A stretch of 25,158 nt of DNA from an uncultured Bacilli bacterium (GCA_947623705.1 CANQHT010000006.1:1-25158); one strand, 5' to 3'. Numbered from the stretch's first letter, positions 7,967-14,947 are shown. Notes: generated from the letters alone by a model not told the origin. Made by a program: numbers and translations.

Positions 7967-7975
7967 TGTTATACT
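7967..7975 (+). promoter_or_regulatory. Extended -10 promoter of the 7998 gene
   Basis: TGTTATACT is an extended -10 element (TGn then TATACT), placed 22 bases before the start codon. No good -35 hexamer lies 17 bases upstream, which extended -10 promoters tolerate. AAAGGA at 7983-7988 gives the ribosome binding site. Confidence 0.55.
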
Positions 7976-7997
7976 TTAGTTAGAAAGGACTGATTTA

Positions 7998-8312
7998 ATG
8001 TATCATTATGAATTTGTGAAAAATAACGAGAAGATGTTATATGAAAATCCTAAAGGGATGGTAGATGTAGGAGAGAAAAATTATGATTTATCAGTGGTAG
8101 TTACTAACAAAAATATTTTACTTTTTAATAATGCGAATAAATTTAATATTTTAATTGGCAGGGGTATTCAAATACAACCTGAATATTATTTAGAATTAAC
8201 TATTCCGTTAACTAATTTAGATTACAGTGTAGAAGATAATAATACTTATATTATGTTTAATGATACTGATATTGTAATTTATAATTTTAATATTGAAGAA
8301 TTTTTAAATTAA
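7998..8312 (+). CDS. Small conserved-looking hypothetical protein
   Basis: I do not recognise this 104-residue protein. It is acidic, has no signal peptide or membrane segment, and alternates short polar turns with beta-prone hydrophobic stretches (LSVVVTNKNILLFNN, YYLELTIPLTNLDYSV, YIMFNDTDIVIYNF). This pattern would suit a small all-beta domain, perhaps PH-like, but that is only an impression from the residue pattern. It has its own extended -10 promoter and a Shine-Dalgarno (AAAGGA). It is the first gene of the accessory block after the ribosomal operon. The coding frame is well supported by spacing and codon use. Confidence 0.75.
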   Translation: MYHYEFVKNNEKMLYENPKGMVDVGEKNYDLSVVVTNKNILLFNNANKFNILIGRGIQIQPEYYLELTIPLTNLDYSVEDNNTYIMFNDTDIVIYNFNIEEFLN

Positions 8313-8336
8313 TGTTAATAATTTTTTGTAAAGCAC

Positions 8337-8386
8337 TTGTAAAATATAGTATTAAATCGTAAAATTATTTTAAAATATGATAAAAT
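8337..8386 (+). promoter_or_regulatory. Promoter region of the leucine-rich-repeat gene
   Basis: Two candidate promoters overlap. One is TTGTAA (8337-8342), 17 bases, TAAAAT (8360-8365). The other is an extended -10 TGATAAAAT (8378-8386) closer to the gene. Which one is used cannot be decided by eye in such AT-rich DNA. Confidence 0.4.
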
Positions 8387-8408
8387 AAAATTGAATTGGA
8401 GTGATATG

Positions 8409-9629
8409 ATGGGAATTTTTAGTCGTAATAATGGAAATGGAATTGCTGAAAAAACTTATGAAGTAGATGGCTATGTTATTGGTGTTGATAGTCATAAAAT
8501 ATATCATGTTCCTAAAATACAAGTTGGATCCGTATACATACTTCCAAATGGAGCAACTGGTTTAACTCAAGCTGCTCTAATAGAAATGCGTAATTCAAAG
8601 CCTAAACAAATTATTGTTCCTAGTTCTTTTAAAAATTTCAATGTTGAATTCATTAATTTTGAAAACTTAGGTTTAATAAAATTACAAGAAGGAGTAGAAG
8701 AAGTTAAATGTATATTTGATACAGGAAAAAATGCGGTTGATGTAGAATTACCTACAACAATTAAAAAAATTGGAAAAAATAATTATCCAATAGTTCATCA
8801 TTTAAATATTCCTAATGGAGTCGTTGAAATTGCGCCACTTTTTGCTACTCACGATACTAATTTATTATCGGTTAATATTCCGGGTACCATTAAAACAATT
8901 CCTCAAGGAGCATTTAATCAATGTCGAAATTTACAAAGTGTGGTATTTAATGAGGGAGTAGAAACTTCAGAAAGAGATGTTTTTAGAGGGACTAATAATC
9001 TTCAATTATTAGAAATACCAAGTACCTATAACGGAATAATTGATTTACCAATGGAAGCAAGACCAGTATCTAATAAACGGGGAAATAGTAAATATGATGG
9101 TACAAGATTTAAAGAAGAAGAAAGTAGTACATTAAAGATTAAAGTTAAACGGGGCGAAAAGGCATTTGAATTTGATATTAAACGTGGTGAAAGGCCAAGT
9201 ATAAGTATTGAACAAAACAAAATAACAATTAAATGTAATGAATCACAACAAATTATTTCTATTGATTGTAATACTCTAGAAGATGGAGTTTATAACGTTG
9301 AAAATGGTAATCTTGTAGCCAAACAATCAGTAAAACAATCTGTAGATTCAAAAAACACTCCAGAAAAATTAGATGATAAACTTGAACAACTTTTTCAAAA
9401 AGCAATTAGAGTTAATTTAGAAGATGAAGATTTTGAAATAGAGGGATTATTTGGTAGTGATAGAGATAAAGTTATCCAATATATGCACGAAGCATTTATG
9501 TTTCAAGCATCAATGAAAATAATAAGAACCGATGCTATAAGTATTAATAAGCTTTTTCAGGATGCTATAAATAAATTAGAACAAGAAAGAAATATGTTAG
9601 AAACTCCTAATAATTCAAACGGAAGATAG
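8409..9629 (+). CDS. Cytoplasmic BspA-like leucine-rich-repeat protein
   Basis: The 406-residue product carries a middle section, about residues 100-210, with degenerate LRR_5/BspA-type repeats: LPTTIKKIGKN, LNIPNGVVEIAP, VNIPGTIKTIPQGAFNQCRNLQSV and NNLQLLEIPS. Such repeats usually mediate protein binding. Unlike typical BspA-like surface proteins there is no signal peptide, membrane anchor or cell-wall motif, so it should be cytoplasmic. The C-terminal 100 residues are charged and helical. I chose ATG at 8409 because GGAG (8398-8401) is 7 bases before it; ATG at 8406 and TTG at 8391 are less well spaced. A terminator overlaps its stop codon. Its function is unknown. Confidence 0.75.
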   Translation: MGIFSRNNGNGIAEKTYEVDGYVIGVDSHKIYHVPKIQVGSVYILPNGATGLTQAALIEMRNSKPKQIIVPSSFKNFNVEFINFENLGLIKLQEGVEEVKCIFDTGKNAVDVELPTTIKKIGKNNYPIVHHLNIPNGVVEIAPLFATHDTNLLSVNIPGTIKTIPQGAFNQCRNLQSVVFNEGVETSERDVFRGTNNLQLLEIPSTYNGIIDLPMEARPVSNKRGNSKYDGTRFKEEESSTLKIKVKRGEKAFEFDIKRGERPSISIEQNKITIKCNESQQIISIDCNTLEDGVYNVENGNLVAKQSVKQSVDSKNTPEKLDDKLEQLFQKAIRVNLEDEDFEIEGLFGSDRDKVIQYMHEAFMFQASMKIIRTDAISINKLFQDAINKLEQERNMLETPNNSNGR

Positions 9630-9642
9630 TCTTCCTTTTTTT
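9621..9642 (+). terminator. Terminator overlapping the stop codon of the LRR gene
   Basis: GGAAGA (9621-9626) and TCTTCC (9630-9635) form a perfect 6-bp stem whose three-base loop is the TAG stop codon itself, followed by seven T residues. It lies between convergent genes. Confidence 0.85.
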
Positions 9643-9653
9643 ATTTGTTAAAA

Positions 9654-10124
9654 TTATTTGAATGTAAATAAACTAGGAAATTTAGTAATACTTTCTTTTG
9701 GTATTCTATTATTAATATAACTTTCTTTTTTATCTATAATTTCTTTTAAATTAATAATCGCTGTTGTAACAATATCATATTCTTTTTTACTTAAATAATT
9801 GGGATTAACTAGATACTTCTTATATTTAATTGGTGATACACCAATTACTTTTTTAAATATTTCACTAAAATATTCTTGAGAATAAAAACCATTCATTAAA
9901 GAAATACTTAAAATAGAATTATTTTTAAAATCGTTTAAACTATGATTAATTCTTAAGGCGTTAATATAATTTATAATACTTATACCTATTTCTTTTTTAA
10001 ATAATTTCATCAAATAATATCTATTAAGGTAAAAATTATTAGCTAATTCATCTATTGAAATTTTATCAAATAGATTTTGTTCAATGTATTGTAAAATATT
10101 ACAAATTGTTTCATTTGAATACAT
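9654..10124 (-). CDS. AraC-type helix-turn-helix DNA-binding protein
   Basis: This is a probable transcription regulator. Residues about 5-105 form the AraC/XylS double helix-turn-helix domain: ISIDELANNFYLNRYYLMKLFKK is the first, and the second ends in the family signature NGFYSQEYFSEIFKKVIGVSP. AraC proteins usually carry the DNA-binding domain at the C-terminus behind a ligand-binding domain. Here it is at the N-terminus and is followed only by about 50 unrecognised residues, in 156 total. AAAGGAAG precedes the ATG. The gene is divergent from the VirD4-like operon across a 116-base gap, so it may control that operon and itself; this is inference from position. Confidence 0.88.
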   Translation of the reverse strand: MYSNETICNILQYIEQNLFDKISIDELANNFYLNRYYLMKLFKKEIGISIINYINALRINHSLNDFKNNSILSISLMNGFYSQEYFSEIFKKVIGVSPIKYKKYLVNPNYLSKKEYDIVTTAIINLKEIIDKKESYINNRIPKESITKFPSLFTFK

Positions 10125-10145
10125 ATATTAACTTCCTTTGCTAAT

Positions 10146-10174
10146 ATTTTAACTTAAAAATTATTAAAATTCAA
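10146..10174 (-). promoter_or_regulatory. Promoter of the AraC-type gene
   Basis: Read on the minus strand, TTGAAT (10174-10169) is followed after exactly 17 bases by TAAAAT (10151-10146), a plausible sigma-A promoter 22 bases upstream of the start codon. Confidence 0.55.
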
Positions 10175-10212
10175 TAAAAAGCCACTATTGTTTAAAAAAT
10201 ATTAATATTCTA

Positions 10213-10221
10213 TGTTAAACT
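10213..10221 (+). promoter_or_regulatory. Extended -10 promoter of the VirD4-like operon
   Basis: TGTTAAACT fits an extended -10 (TGn + TAAACT). No clear -35 lies at the right distance, which suits a promoter needing an activator such as the divergent AraC-type protein. GAGGTGAG (10228-10235) follows as the ribosome binding site, so the leader would be very short. Confidence 0.4.
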
Positions 10222-10240
10222 TAAATTGAGGTGAGAAAAT

Positions 10241-11566
10241 ATGCAATATGCAAACTGGGCAAATAATAGAGAAATTGCTCAAAAATTGAAAAAAATTAAA
10301 ATTAATGAAAGGTTAGAAGAATCAGGTATTCCTATTATGTCTGAAAACAAAGATTTATATATATCTACGGAAAAAAGACATAATTTGGTTATTGGCTCTA
10401 CAGGTTCAGGTAAAACGCAAGCCGTTATCTTACCACTTGTAAAATTATCCATTAAAGCCGGTGAATCATTTTTAGTTAATGATGTTAAAGGGGAAATATA
10501 TCAATGTGTCAGTGGTTATTTAAAAAGTGAAAACTATAATGTAATTGCTATTGATTTTAATAATGCCTTATTAGGTAATAACTGGAATCCTCTAGATTTA
10601 GCATATCAATATTATTTAAATAATGATGAAGATAATACTATAAAAGAACTTGAGAATGTTAGTTATTATTTATTTAAGCGTAATGCCGATGAAAGTGATT
10701 TTTGGCTTAATGCCGCATCTGATTATTTTGTAGGATTAAGTTTATATCTTTTTGAAAATGCAAACTTAGAAGAAATTAATCTAGAAAGTATATATGTTTT
10801 AGGAAACAGCATTGATAATAAACCGAAAGAATTCTTAAATACACTTGATAAGAGAAGTTCAACATATTTTTATCTAAATGGTGTTTTAAAATCTGCACCT
10901 GATACTAGATGGGGGATTATGGCTACCTTTAATCAAGGCTTAAAAAAATATGCTGTTAAAACTAATTTAGCAAATATGTTAGGTAGTACAGATTTTAAAT
11001 ATGAAAATATAATTAAAGAAAAAACAGCTATCTTTATTATAAGTGGTAATAATAGTGATTATGATAATTTAATTCCTTTATTTATTCATCAAATAGTGGA
11101 AAGTATACCAGAAGATAATAATAAAAGATTTAATGTTTTATTAGATGAATTTGATAATTTAATGCCAATTAAAGATTTTGCAAAATCACTTAATAAAGTA
11201 AAATACAAATCTGTAATATTTACATTAGTCATAGGAAGTTTTACTATTCTTGAAAATATTTATGGTAAGGAAAATGTTGAAATATTAAAAATGTGTTTTG
11301 CCACTATTATATATTTACTTTCGGCTGATTATAGAACTTTAGAAGAAATATCTAAAATGTGTGGTAATGCCAAAGCTAATGCATTATTAATTAATCCTGA
11401 AGAGTTAAAAGTATTAAATAAATTAGAAACTGTTGTTTTAATGCTTCGTGAAGAACCAATTAGATCAAAACTAATTCCGGATTATCAAATTGACTGGCAA
11501 GTAAATCCTGAAGAAATTCCTTTAAATAAACGACAAGAAGTAATTAAAAAAATATATGAAAGATAA
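10241..11566 (+). CDS. Soluble VirD4/TraG-like (T4SS coupling protein family) ATPase
   Basis: The 441-residue product resembles the motor domain of type IV coupling proteins, hexameric ATPases that feed DNA or proteins into secretion channels. Walker A is GSTGSGKT at 52-59, Walker B is VLLDEF at about 299-304, and WNPLDLAY at 115-122 and the segment LENIYGKENVEILKMC (337-352) match conserved TraG/VirD4 blocks. Differences matter: there are no N-terminal membrane helices, with only 51 residues before the P-loop, and the glutamine usually present in the post-Walker-B sensor motif is replaced (VIGSF). No relaxase, VirB4 or other conjugation gene is in the window. It appears to be the first gene of a three-gene unit. 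The superfamily is confident; the role is unknown. Confidence 0.85.
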   Translation: MQYANWANNREIAQKLKKIKINERLEESGIPIMSENKDLYISTEKRHNLVIGSTGSGKTQAVILPLVKLSIKAGESFLVNDVKGEIYQCVSGYLKSENYNVIAIDFNNALLGNNWNPLDLAYQYYLNNDEDNTIKELENVSYYLFKRNADESDFWLNAASDYFVGLSLYLFENANLEEINLESIYVLGNSIDNKPKEFLNTLDKRSSTYFYLNGVLKSAPDTRWGIMATFNQGLKKYAVKTNLANMLGSTDFKYENIIKEKTAIFIISGNNSDYDNLIPLFIHQIVESIPEDNNKRFNVLLDEFDNLMPIKDFAKSLNKVKYKSVIFTLVIGSFTILENIYGKENVEILKMCFATIIYLLSADYRTLEEISKMCGNAKANALLINPEELKVLNKLETVVLMLREEPIRSKLIPDYQIDWQVNPEEIPLNKRQEVIKKIYER

Positions 11567-11601
11567 AAGGAAATATGTATTAAAGCAAGGAGATAGATAA
11601 A

Positions 11602-12264
11602 ATGAATAATAATATTAATAAAGTAACTTTTAGTTGGTATGGGGGATTAACAGAAATTGATGATGTTTCATCTTTTCTACTTGATATATACCCTAATGGA
11701 AACCCTAATATACTTAGTTTTTCAATAAGATTAGGTAAAGATAATGGCATAGATTTAGCTAAACATTTTACAAGTTATTCTAATAATGGAGGAATACTAC
11801 CTAATAATGCTATTGTTGATAGTTTTTGTGAGAAAATAAGAGAAATTGATTTTGAAAAATTAAAACCATCAAACCATTTTTTAACACCTCAAGAAGAAGA
11901 TATGAATGGGGTTTATAAAGTATCATATACCTTAGGTGAAGAAACTGTAGAGGTTAGAAATCCTAATAACATCGAAATAATTCGTTTTTGTTTAAATTTT
12001 ATTATCGGTTATATTTTAAAAAATACTGAATTTCATAATTTACTTTTAAAATATAATGAAAATAAAAATTTAAATGCTTTAGGAAGTTTAATAAATTCCG
12101 ATTATAATTTTAATATTAATGATGAATATAAATTGAATGAATTTGTAAGTGATGAACAAATTAAAATTGAAACAAAACATAATATTCCAAATACTGATAT
12201 TAAAGTTGATGATGTTATTAATGAAATTGATAAAAAGTTAGAAGAACTTGATAAGGAAGAATAA
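11602..12264 (+). CDS. Unknown protein, partner of VirD4-like ATPase
   Basis: I do not recognise this 220-residue protein. It has no signal peptide or membrane segment. An N-terminal part (about 1-90) is mixed alpha/beta (VTFSWYGGLTEIDDVSSFLL). A helical middle holds FCLNFIIGYILKN, and the last 40 residues are a charged, coiled-coil-prone tail (INEIDKKLEELDKEE). AAGGAGATAG is its Shine-Dalgarno. It starts 35 bases after the ATPase gene and overlaps the next by one base (TAATG), so all three are probably one transcript and their products may act together. Confidence 0.8.
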   Translation: MNNNINKVTFSWYGGLTEIDDVSSFLLDIYPNGNPNILSFSIRLGKDNGIDLAKHFTSYSNNGGILPNNAIVDSFCEKIREIDFEKLKPSNHFLTPQEEDMNGVYKVSYTLGEETVEVRNPNNIEIIRFCLNFIIGYILKNTEFHNLLLKYNENKNLNALGSLINSDYNFNINDEYKLNEFVSDEQIKIETKHNIPNTDIKVDDVINEIDKKLEELDKEE

Positions 12265-12836
12265 TGGCGGATAAGGAGATGGAAAATATGTTTACAAAAG
12301 AAAAAGTAATTGATATGGAATTAGTGAATCATCAAGTAGAAAGAAAAAAGAGTTATTCTATCGAACAATTTAAAAAAGAATTAATAGAATCTAAAGAAGT
12401 TACTATTGAACAAATGAATAATGGCGAAATAGATATTGAAGATTTATATGTTAATTATTTTTTAAATTTCATTCTTACACTTAATCTTGATGAATTAGAA
12501 TATATAAATGCTAATAATTTATATGAATTTGATAAAAATAATTCTTTAGATAATAAATGTCAAAAATATGTAGAAAGAGTTATTGCTGAAAGAAGGCAAG
12601 TAATTGCTGATTTAGAACAAAATTTAAAAGAAGAAAGTGTTGAAAGTTATTTTCAAAAATTTGGCGATTTAAATGCTCAAACTAGACAAGCATCAAACAT
12701 ATCTGTAGCCCTTGGAATAAGAAGAGAAAATATTGAATTAACTCCTTTAGGAGAAAAACTAAAAAATTATATAAATAATTTATATACGCTAAAATTTGGT
12801 AATAGAACAGATAACGAGGAAAATCATCAAAGATAA
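12264..12836 (+). CDS. Unknown protein, third gene of the VirD4-like unit
   Basis: This 190-residue, strongly charged, mostly helical protein is not recognised. It is cytoplasmic by composition. Residues about 110-130 (VERVIAERRQVIADLEQNLKE) are likely coiled coil, and a less polar segment RQASNISVALGIRRENIELTPLGEKL lies near 145-170. The ATG at 12264 overlaps the previous stop, but a better Shine-Dalgarno (AAGGAG at 12273-12278) precedes the in-frame ATG at 12288, so the true start may be 12288. A strong terminator follows, ending the operon. Confidence 0.75.
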   Translation: MADKEMENMFTKEKVIDMELVNHQVERKKSYSIEQFKKELIESKEVTIEQMNNGEIDIEDLYVNYFLNFILTLNLDELEYINANNLYEFDKNNSLDNKCQKYVERVIAERRQVIADLEQNLKEESVESYFQKFGDLNAQTRQASNISVALGIRRENIELTPLGEKLKNYINNLYTLKFGNRTDNEENHQR

Positions 12837-12849
12837 TATATTATGTATA

Positions 12850-12883
12850 AATGTTAATAACTGGTCAATTATTAACATTTTTT
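12850..12883 (+). terminator. Terminator of the VirD4-like operon
   Basis: AATGTTAATAA (12850-12860) and TTATTAACATT (12869-12879) are a perfect 11-bp inverted repeat around an 8-base loop, running into a T tract (12878-12883). Confidence 0.85.
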
Positions 12884-12947
12884 CAATAAATTTATTGTTT
12901 TTGAAAAAAAATATTTAGTAATATTTTTATAGAATAGGATGAATAAT

Positions 12948-14243
12948 ATGGAAAATATACTTTTACAATTATTAAAAGAAGATGATATAGAAAAAATACC
13001 TACAATATTAGAACAAATTGATAATAATTTGTTAGAAAATCAAGTAGATAATGAACAAATTGGTTTGTTTTATAAAATTATGTGTAGAGAATTTGATAGT
13101 AAAAAATTAGGAGATGTTTTAATTACTAAATATATCAAAAGTAATGTTGAATTAACACCTTCATTAATTACTTATTTATATCTTCGTGAAAAAGAAAAGT
13201 TAGGTTTAAAAGATGATTATAATAATGTGAAATTTTTACATAATAGAGATTTAGCTTACACCGATCATGATGAAAGAATATTTGCTTTTAATTATGGTTT
13301 ATATTTAAAGGAATCTTATCAAAAAGGTAAGAGTGTTCAAGAAATTAATTATCGAATTATTGAAATTATTTTACACGAATTATGGCATATTTATCAATTT
13401 AGTATTGATAAAAATACGACTGACCCTTTAGAAAAATTAATAGTTAGTGATATTGAACTATTTGAAATGCTTTTAAATCATATTTCCTATATGGGGATGC
13501 ACGATGTTATATTTATGATGGAAAAAACTGCTGATGAATATTCTTTTAGAACTGCTGTAGAAATAGCCAAAAAAGAAAAATTATTTAGTGATGAATTTAT
13601 TATGGACAAAGAAAAAAGGTTACAAGGTTTATATGGTGAATATTTTTCAAGAAGTGTTGCAAAAAAATATTTGAAAATAATTTCTCGCGAATGGTATAAG
13701 TTAGTTGAAGATGCAAAAAAAGATGAAAAAATGTTAAAAATTAATGGTGAAAAATTAAGAAATGAAGACCCGGATAAAATTATTGATATGATTTACCAAC
13801 ATATCAAATTAGAAGATGAGTTAGTTGAAACTATTAAACAAACTCCTGGGAGAGAAATGGAAAAAATAAATTTAGGAATTTTAACACCATTAGAAGTACG
13901 TCAAAATTTAAAAGAGCAAGAAAATAAATCAACTGTTTCTATTACTGATGGTAAGAAAGATGATGAAGCATTAACAGAAAGTGATATAAAAACTATTGAA
14001 TTTATGAATGAAGCAATTAATAGTCAAACTGTTAATGAAGAAAAAGTATCTGAAGTTTTTGATAAAATTCGTTGTGATACCTTAAGTAGAATGGAAAAAA
14101 AGGCCTTTGAACTTCAACAAAAAAGAGAGAAAAATGAATTAAAAAATCCAAGTATGAATTTAGATGGTGATTATTTTATTAATAATGAGTATGATTCTAA
14201 TATCTATTATCCTTATAAAACAAATAGAAAAAGTGGTAGATAA
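12948..14243 (+). CDS. Putative cytoplasmic zinc metalloprotease-like protein (HELWH)
   Basis: The 431-residue product contains ILHELWHIYQF: an HExxH zinc motif with H143, E144 and H147. About 45 residues later, MMEKTADEYS (E192 in it) could supply the third ligand as in gluzincins. No known peptidase family is obvious. There is no signal peptide or membrane helix, so it should act in the cytoplasm. The C-terminal third is charged and coiled-coil-prone and ends in a Tyr/Asn-rich basic tail. I start at ATG 12948 because AGGA (12936-12939) is 8 bases upstream; ATG 12939 overlaps that site. It stands alone behind a terminator. Enzymatic activity is an inference from the motif only. Confidence 0.7.
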   Translation: MENILLQLLKEDDIEKIPTILEQIDNNLLENQVDNEQIGLFYKIMCREFDSKKLGDVLITKYIKSNVELTPSLITYLYLREKEKLGLKDDYNNVKFLHNRDLAYTDHDERIFAFNYGLYLKESYQKGKSVQEINYRIIEIILHELWHIYQFSIDKNTTDPLEKLIVSDIELFEMLLNHISYMGMHDVIFMMEKTADEYSFRTAVEIAKKEKLFSDEFIMDKEKRLQGLYGEYFSRSVAKKYLKIISREWYKLVEDAKKDEKMLKINGEKLRNEDPDKIIDMIYQHIKLEDELVETIKQTPGREMEKINLGILTPLEVRQNLKEQENKSTVSITDGKKDDEALTESDIKTIEFMNEAINSQTVNEEKVSEVFDKIRCDTLSRMEKKAFELQQKREKNELKNPSMNLDGDYFINNEYDSNIYYPYKTNRKSGR

Positions 14244-14320
14244 GAGTTAATAAAAAAAGTAAAAAAGGTTTAATTGTTGCTCTAAATTACAAAATGATTT
14301 TATTTGGTAAATAATAGTTA

Positions 14321-14402
14321 AAAATGGAACTTTGTGTAAAAAAAGTCAAAAATAACCGGAAAAATGTGTAAAATATGCCTAAAAATAGTCGGAATTTTGT
14401 GA
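14321..14402 (-). repeat. Three spaced copies of a short motif, opposite orientation to the 14804 array
   Basis: GGAACTTTGTG, GGAAAAATGTG and GGAATTTTGTG start at 14326, 14358 and 14391. Read on the minus strand the best copy is CAAAATTCCGACTA, which resembles the CAAAATCTCTCCGATTA units of the array downstream apart from a 3-base length difference. The link between both arrays is tentative. Confidence 0.5.
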
Positions 14403-14436
14403 TAAGACAAATTTTTAACCTATTTAATTAAAATAT

Positions 14437-14476
14437 TTGGTATTATTATTAAATTAGCGATATAATATTAATATCG
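14437..14476 (+). promoter_or_regulatory. Promoter and inverted repeat before the 89-residue gene
   Basis: TTGGTA (14437-14442), an 18-base spacer and TATAAT (14461-14466) form a good sigma-A promoter. CGATAT (14458-14463) and ATATCG (14471-14476) make an inverted repeat covering the -10 box, a possible operator. Confidence 0.6.
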
Positions 14477-14485
14477 AGGGAGAAT

Positions 14486-14755
14486 ATGACACAAGAAATA
14501 GAATATGTATATGTTACTATTGGTGTAGATGATATAAGCAAAACTTGTACCTTCGAATTAAGACCATTTATTAAAGGAACAAAAGAGTGTTTAATAGCCG
14601 AGACTAAATTTAATGATGCTTTAATGTTTCTTGAAGAAGATGGTTATACACCAATCTACATTGATAAAAAAGTAGAAGATGAAAGCGAGAAAAAAATAGT
14701 CCGTTTTAATCCTATACTACAACATATAAAAACACATAGAACACACGCAAGATAA
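14486..14755 (+). CDS. Small unknown protein between two repeat groups
   Basis: This 89-residue protein is not recognised. It is cytoplasmic by composition, with beta-prone YVYVTIGVDD at the start, a mixed middle, and a short basic His/Arg tail (HIKTHRTHAR). GAGGGAG gives a strong Shine-Dalgarno 4-5 bases before the ATG. It has its own promoter and a very strong terminator. It lies between two repeat groups of opposite orientation and upstream of an ATPase gene, so a regulatory role is possible, but nothing in the protein proves it. Confidence 0.7.
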   Translation: MTQEIEYVYVTIGVDDISKTCTFELRPFIKGTKECLIAETKFNDALMFLEEDGYTPIYIDKKVEDESEKKIVRFNPILQHIKTHRTHAR

Positions 14756-14758
14756 CTT

Positions 14759-14799
14759 AAAAAGATATTTCTTATAATAAATTAAGAAGTATCTTTTTT
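14759..14799 (+). terminator. Long-stem terminator after the 89-residue gene
   Basis: AAAAAGATATTTCTTA (14759-14774) pairs with TAAGAAGTATCTTTTT (14783-14798): 16 bp with one wobble, 8-base loop, terminal T run. The A-tract/T-tract symmetry may let it work in both directions. Confidence 0.9.
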
Positions 14800-14803
14800 A
14801 AAA

Positions 14804-14918
14804 TTCAAAATGTGTTCCAATGAAACGTCAAAATCTCTCCGATTAAAAATCCAGAATCCGTCCGAACAGTTTGTCAAAATCTCTCCGATTAATATTGACA
14901 AATCTGTCCGATTACGTT
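14804..14918 (+). repeat. Five direct repeats with exact 23-bp period (iteron-like)
   Basis: Five units start at 14804, 14827, 14850, 14873 and 14896. Units 2 and 4 share 20 bases with one another; units 1, 3 and 5 are diverged. The consensus is about nTCAAAATCTsTCCGATTA. The TCCGA core recurs at 14838, 14861, 14884 and 14907. Because 23 is not a multiple of 3 and no frame is open through it, this is not a coding repeat. The last unit overlaps the -35 and spacer of the next promoter, so the units are probably protein-binding sites. Confidence 0.85.
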
Positions 14919-14928
14919 AAACTATAAT
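14895..14928 (+). promoter_or_regulatory. Promoter of the DUF4143 ATPase gene, inside the last iteron
   Basis: A consensus TTGACA (14895-14900) lies 17 bases before TAAACT (14918-14923). A perfect TATAAT at 14923-14928 is too far (22 bases) from that -35. Unit 5 of the repeat array covers the spacer, so a repeat-binding protein would compete with RNA polymerase. Confidence 0.6.
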
Positions 14929-14947
14929 TGTAAAGTTGGGTGAAAAT

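Larger units (their letters stand above)
14244..14485 (+). other. 242-base intergenic region with repeated motif and promoter
   Basis: No gene fits here and no terminator for the preceding gene is evident. It holds three copies of GGAAnWWTGTG (GG at 14326, 14358 and 14391, spaced 32 and 33 bases) preceded by A-rich tracts, then the promoter of the 14486 gene. Confidence 0.6.

Noticed and set aside
10241..11566. Integrated conjugative element
   Set aside because: Only the VirD4-like ATPase is present; there is no relaxase, VirB4, integrase, att repeat or tRNA target in the window.
14804..14918. CRISPR array
   Set aside because: The period is only 23 bases with about 19 bases of conserved unit; there is no room for spacers and no cas gene.
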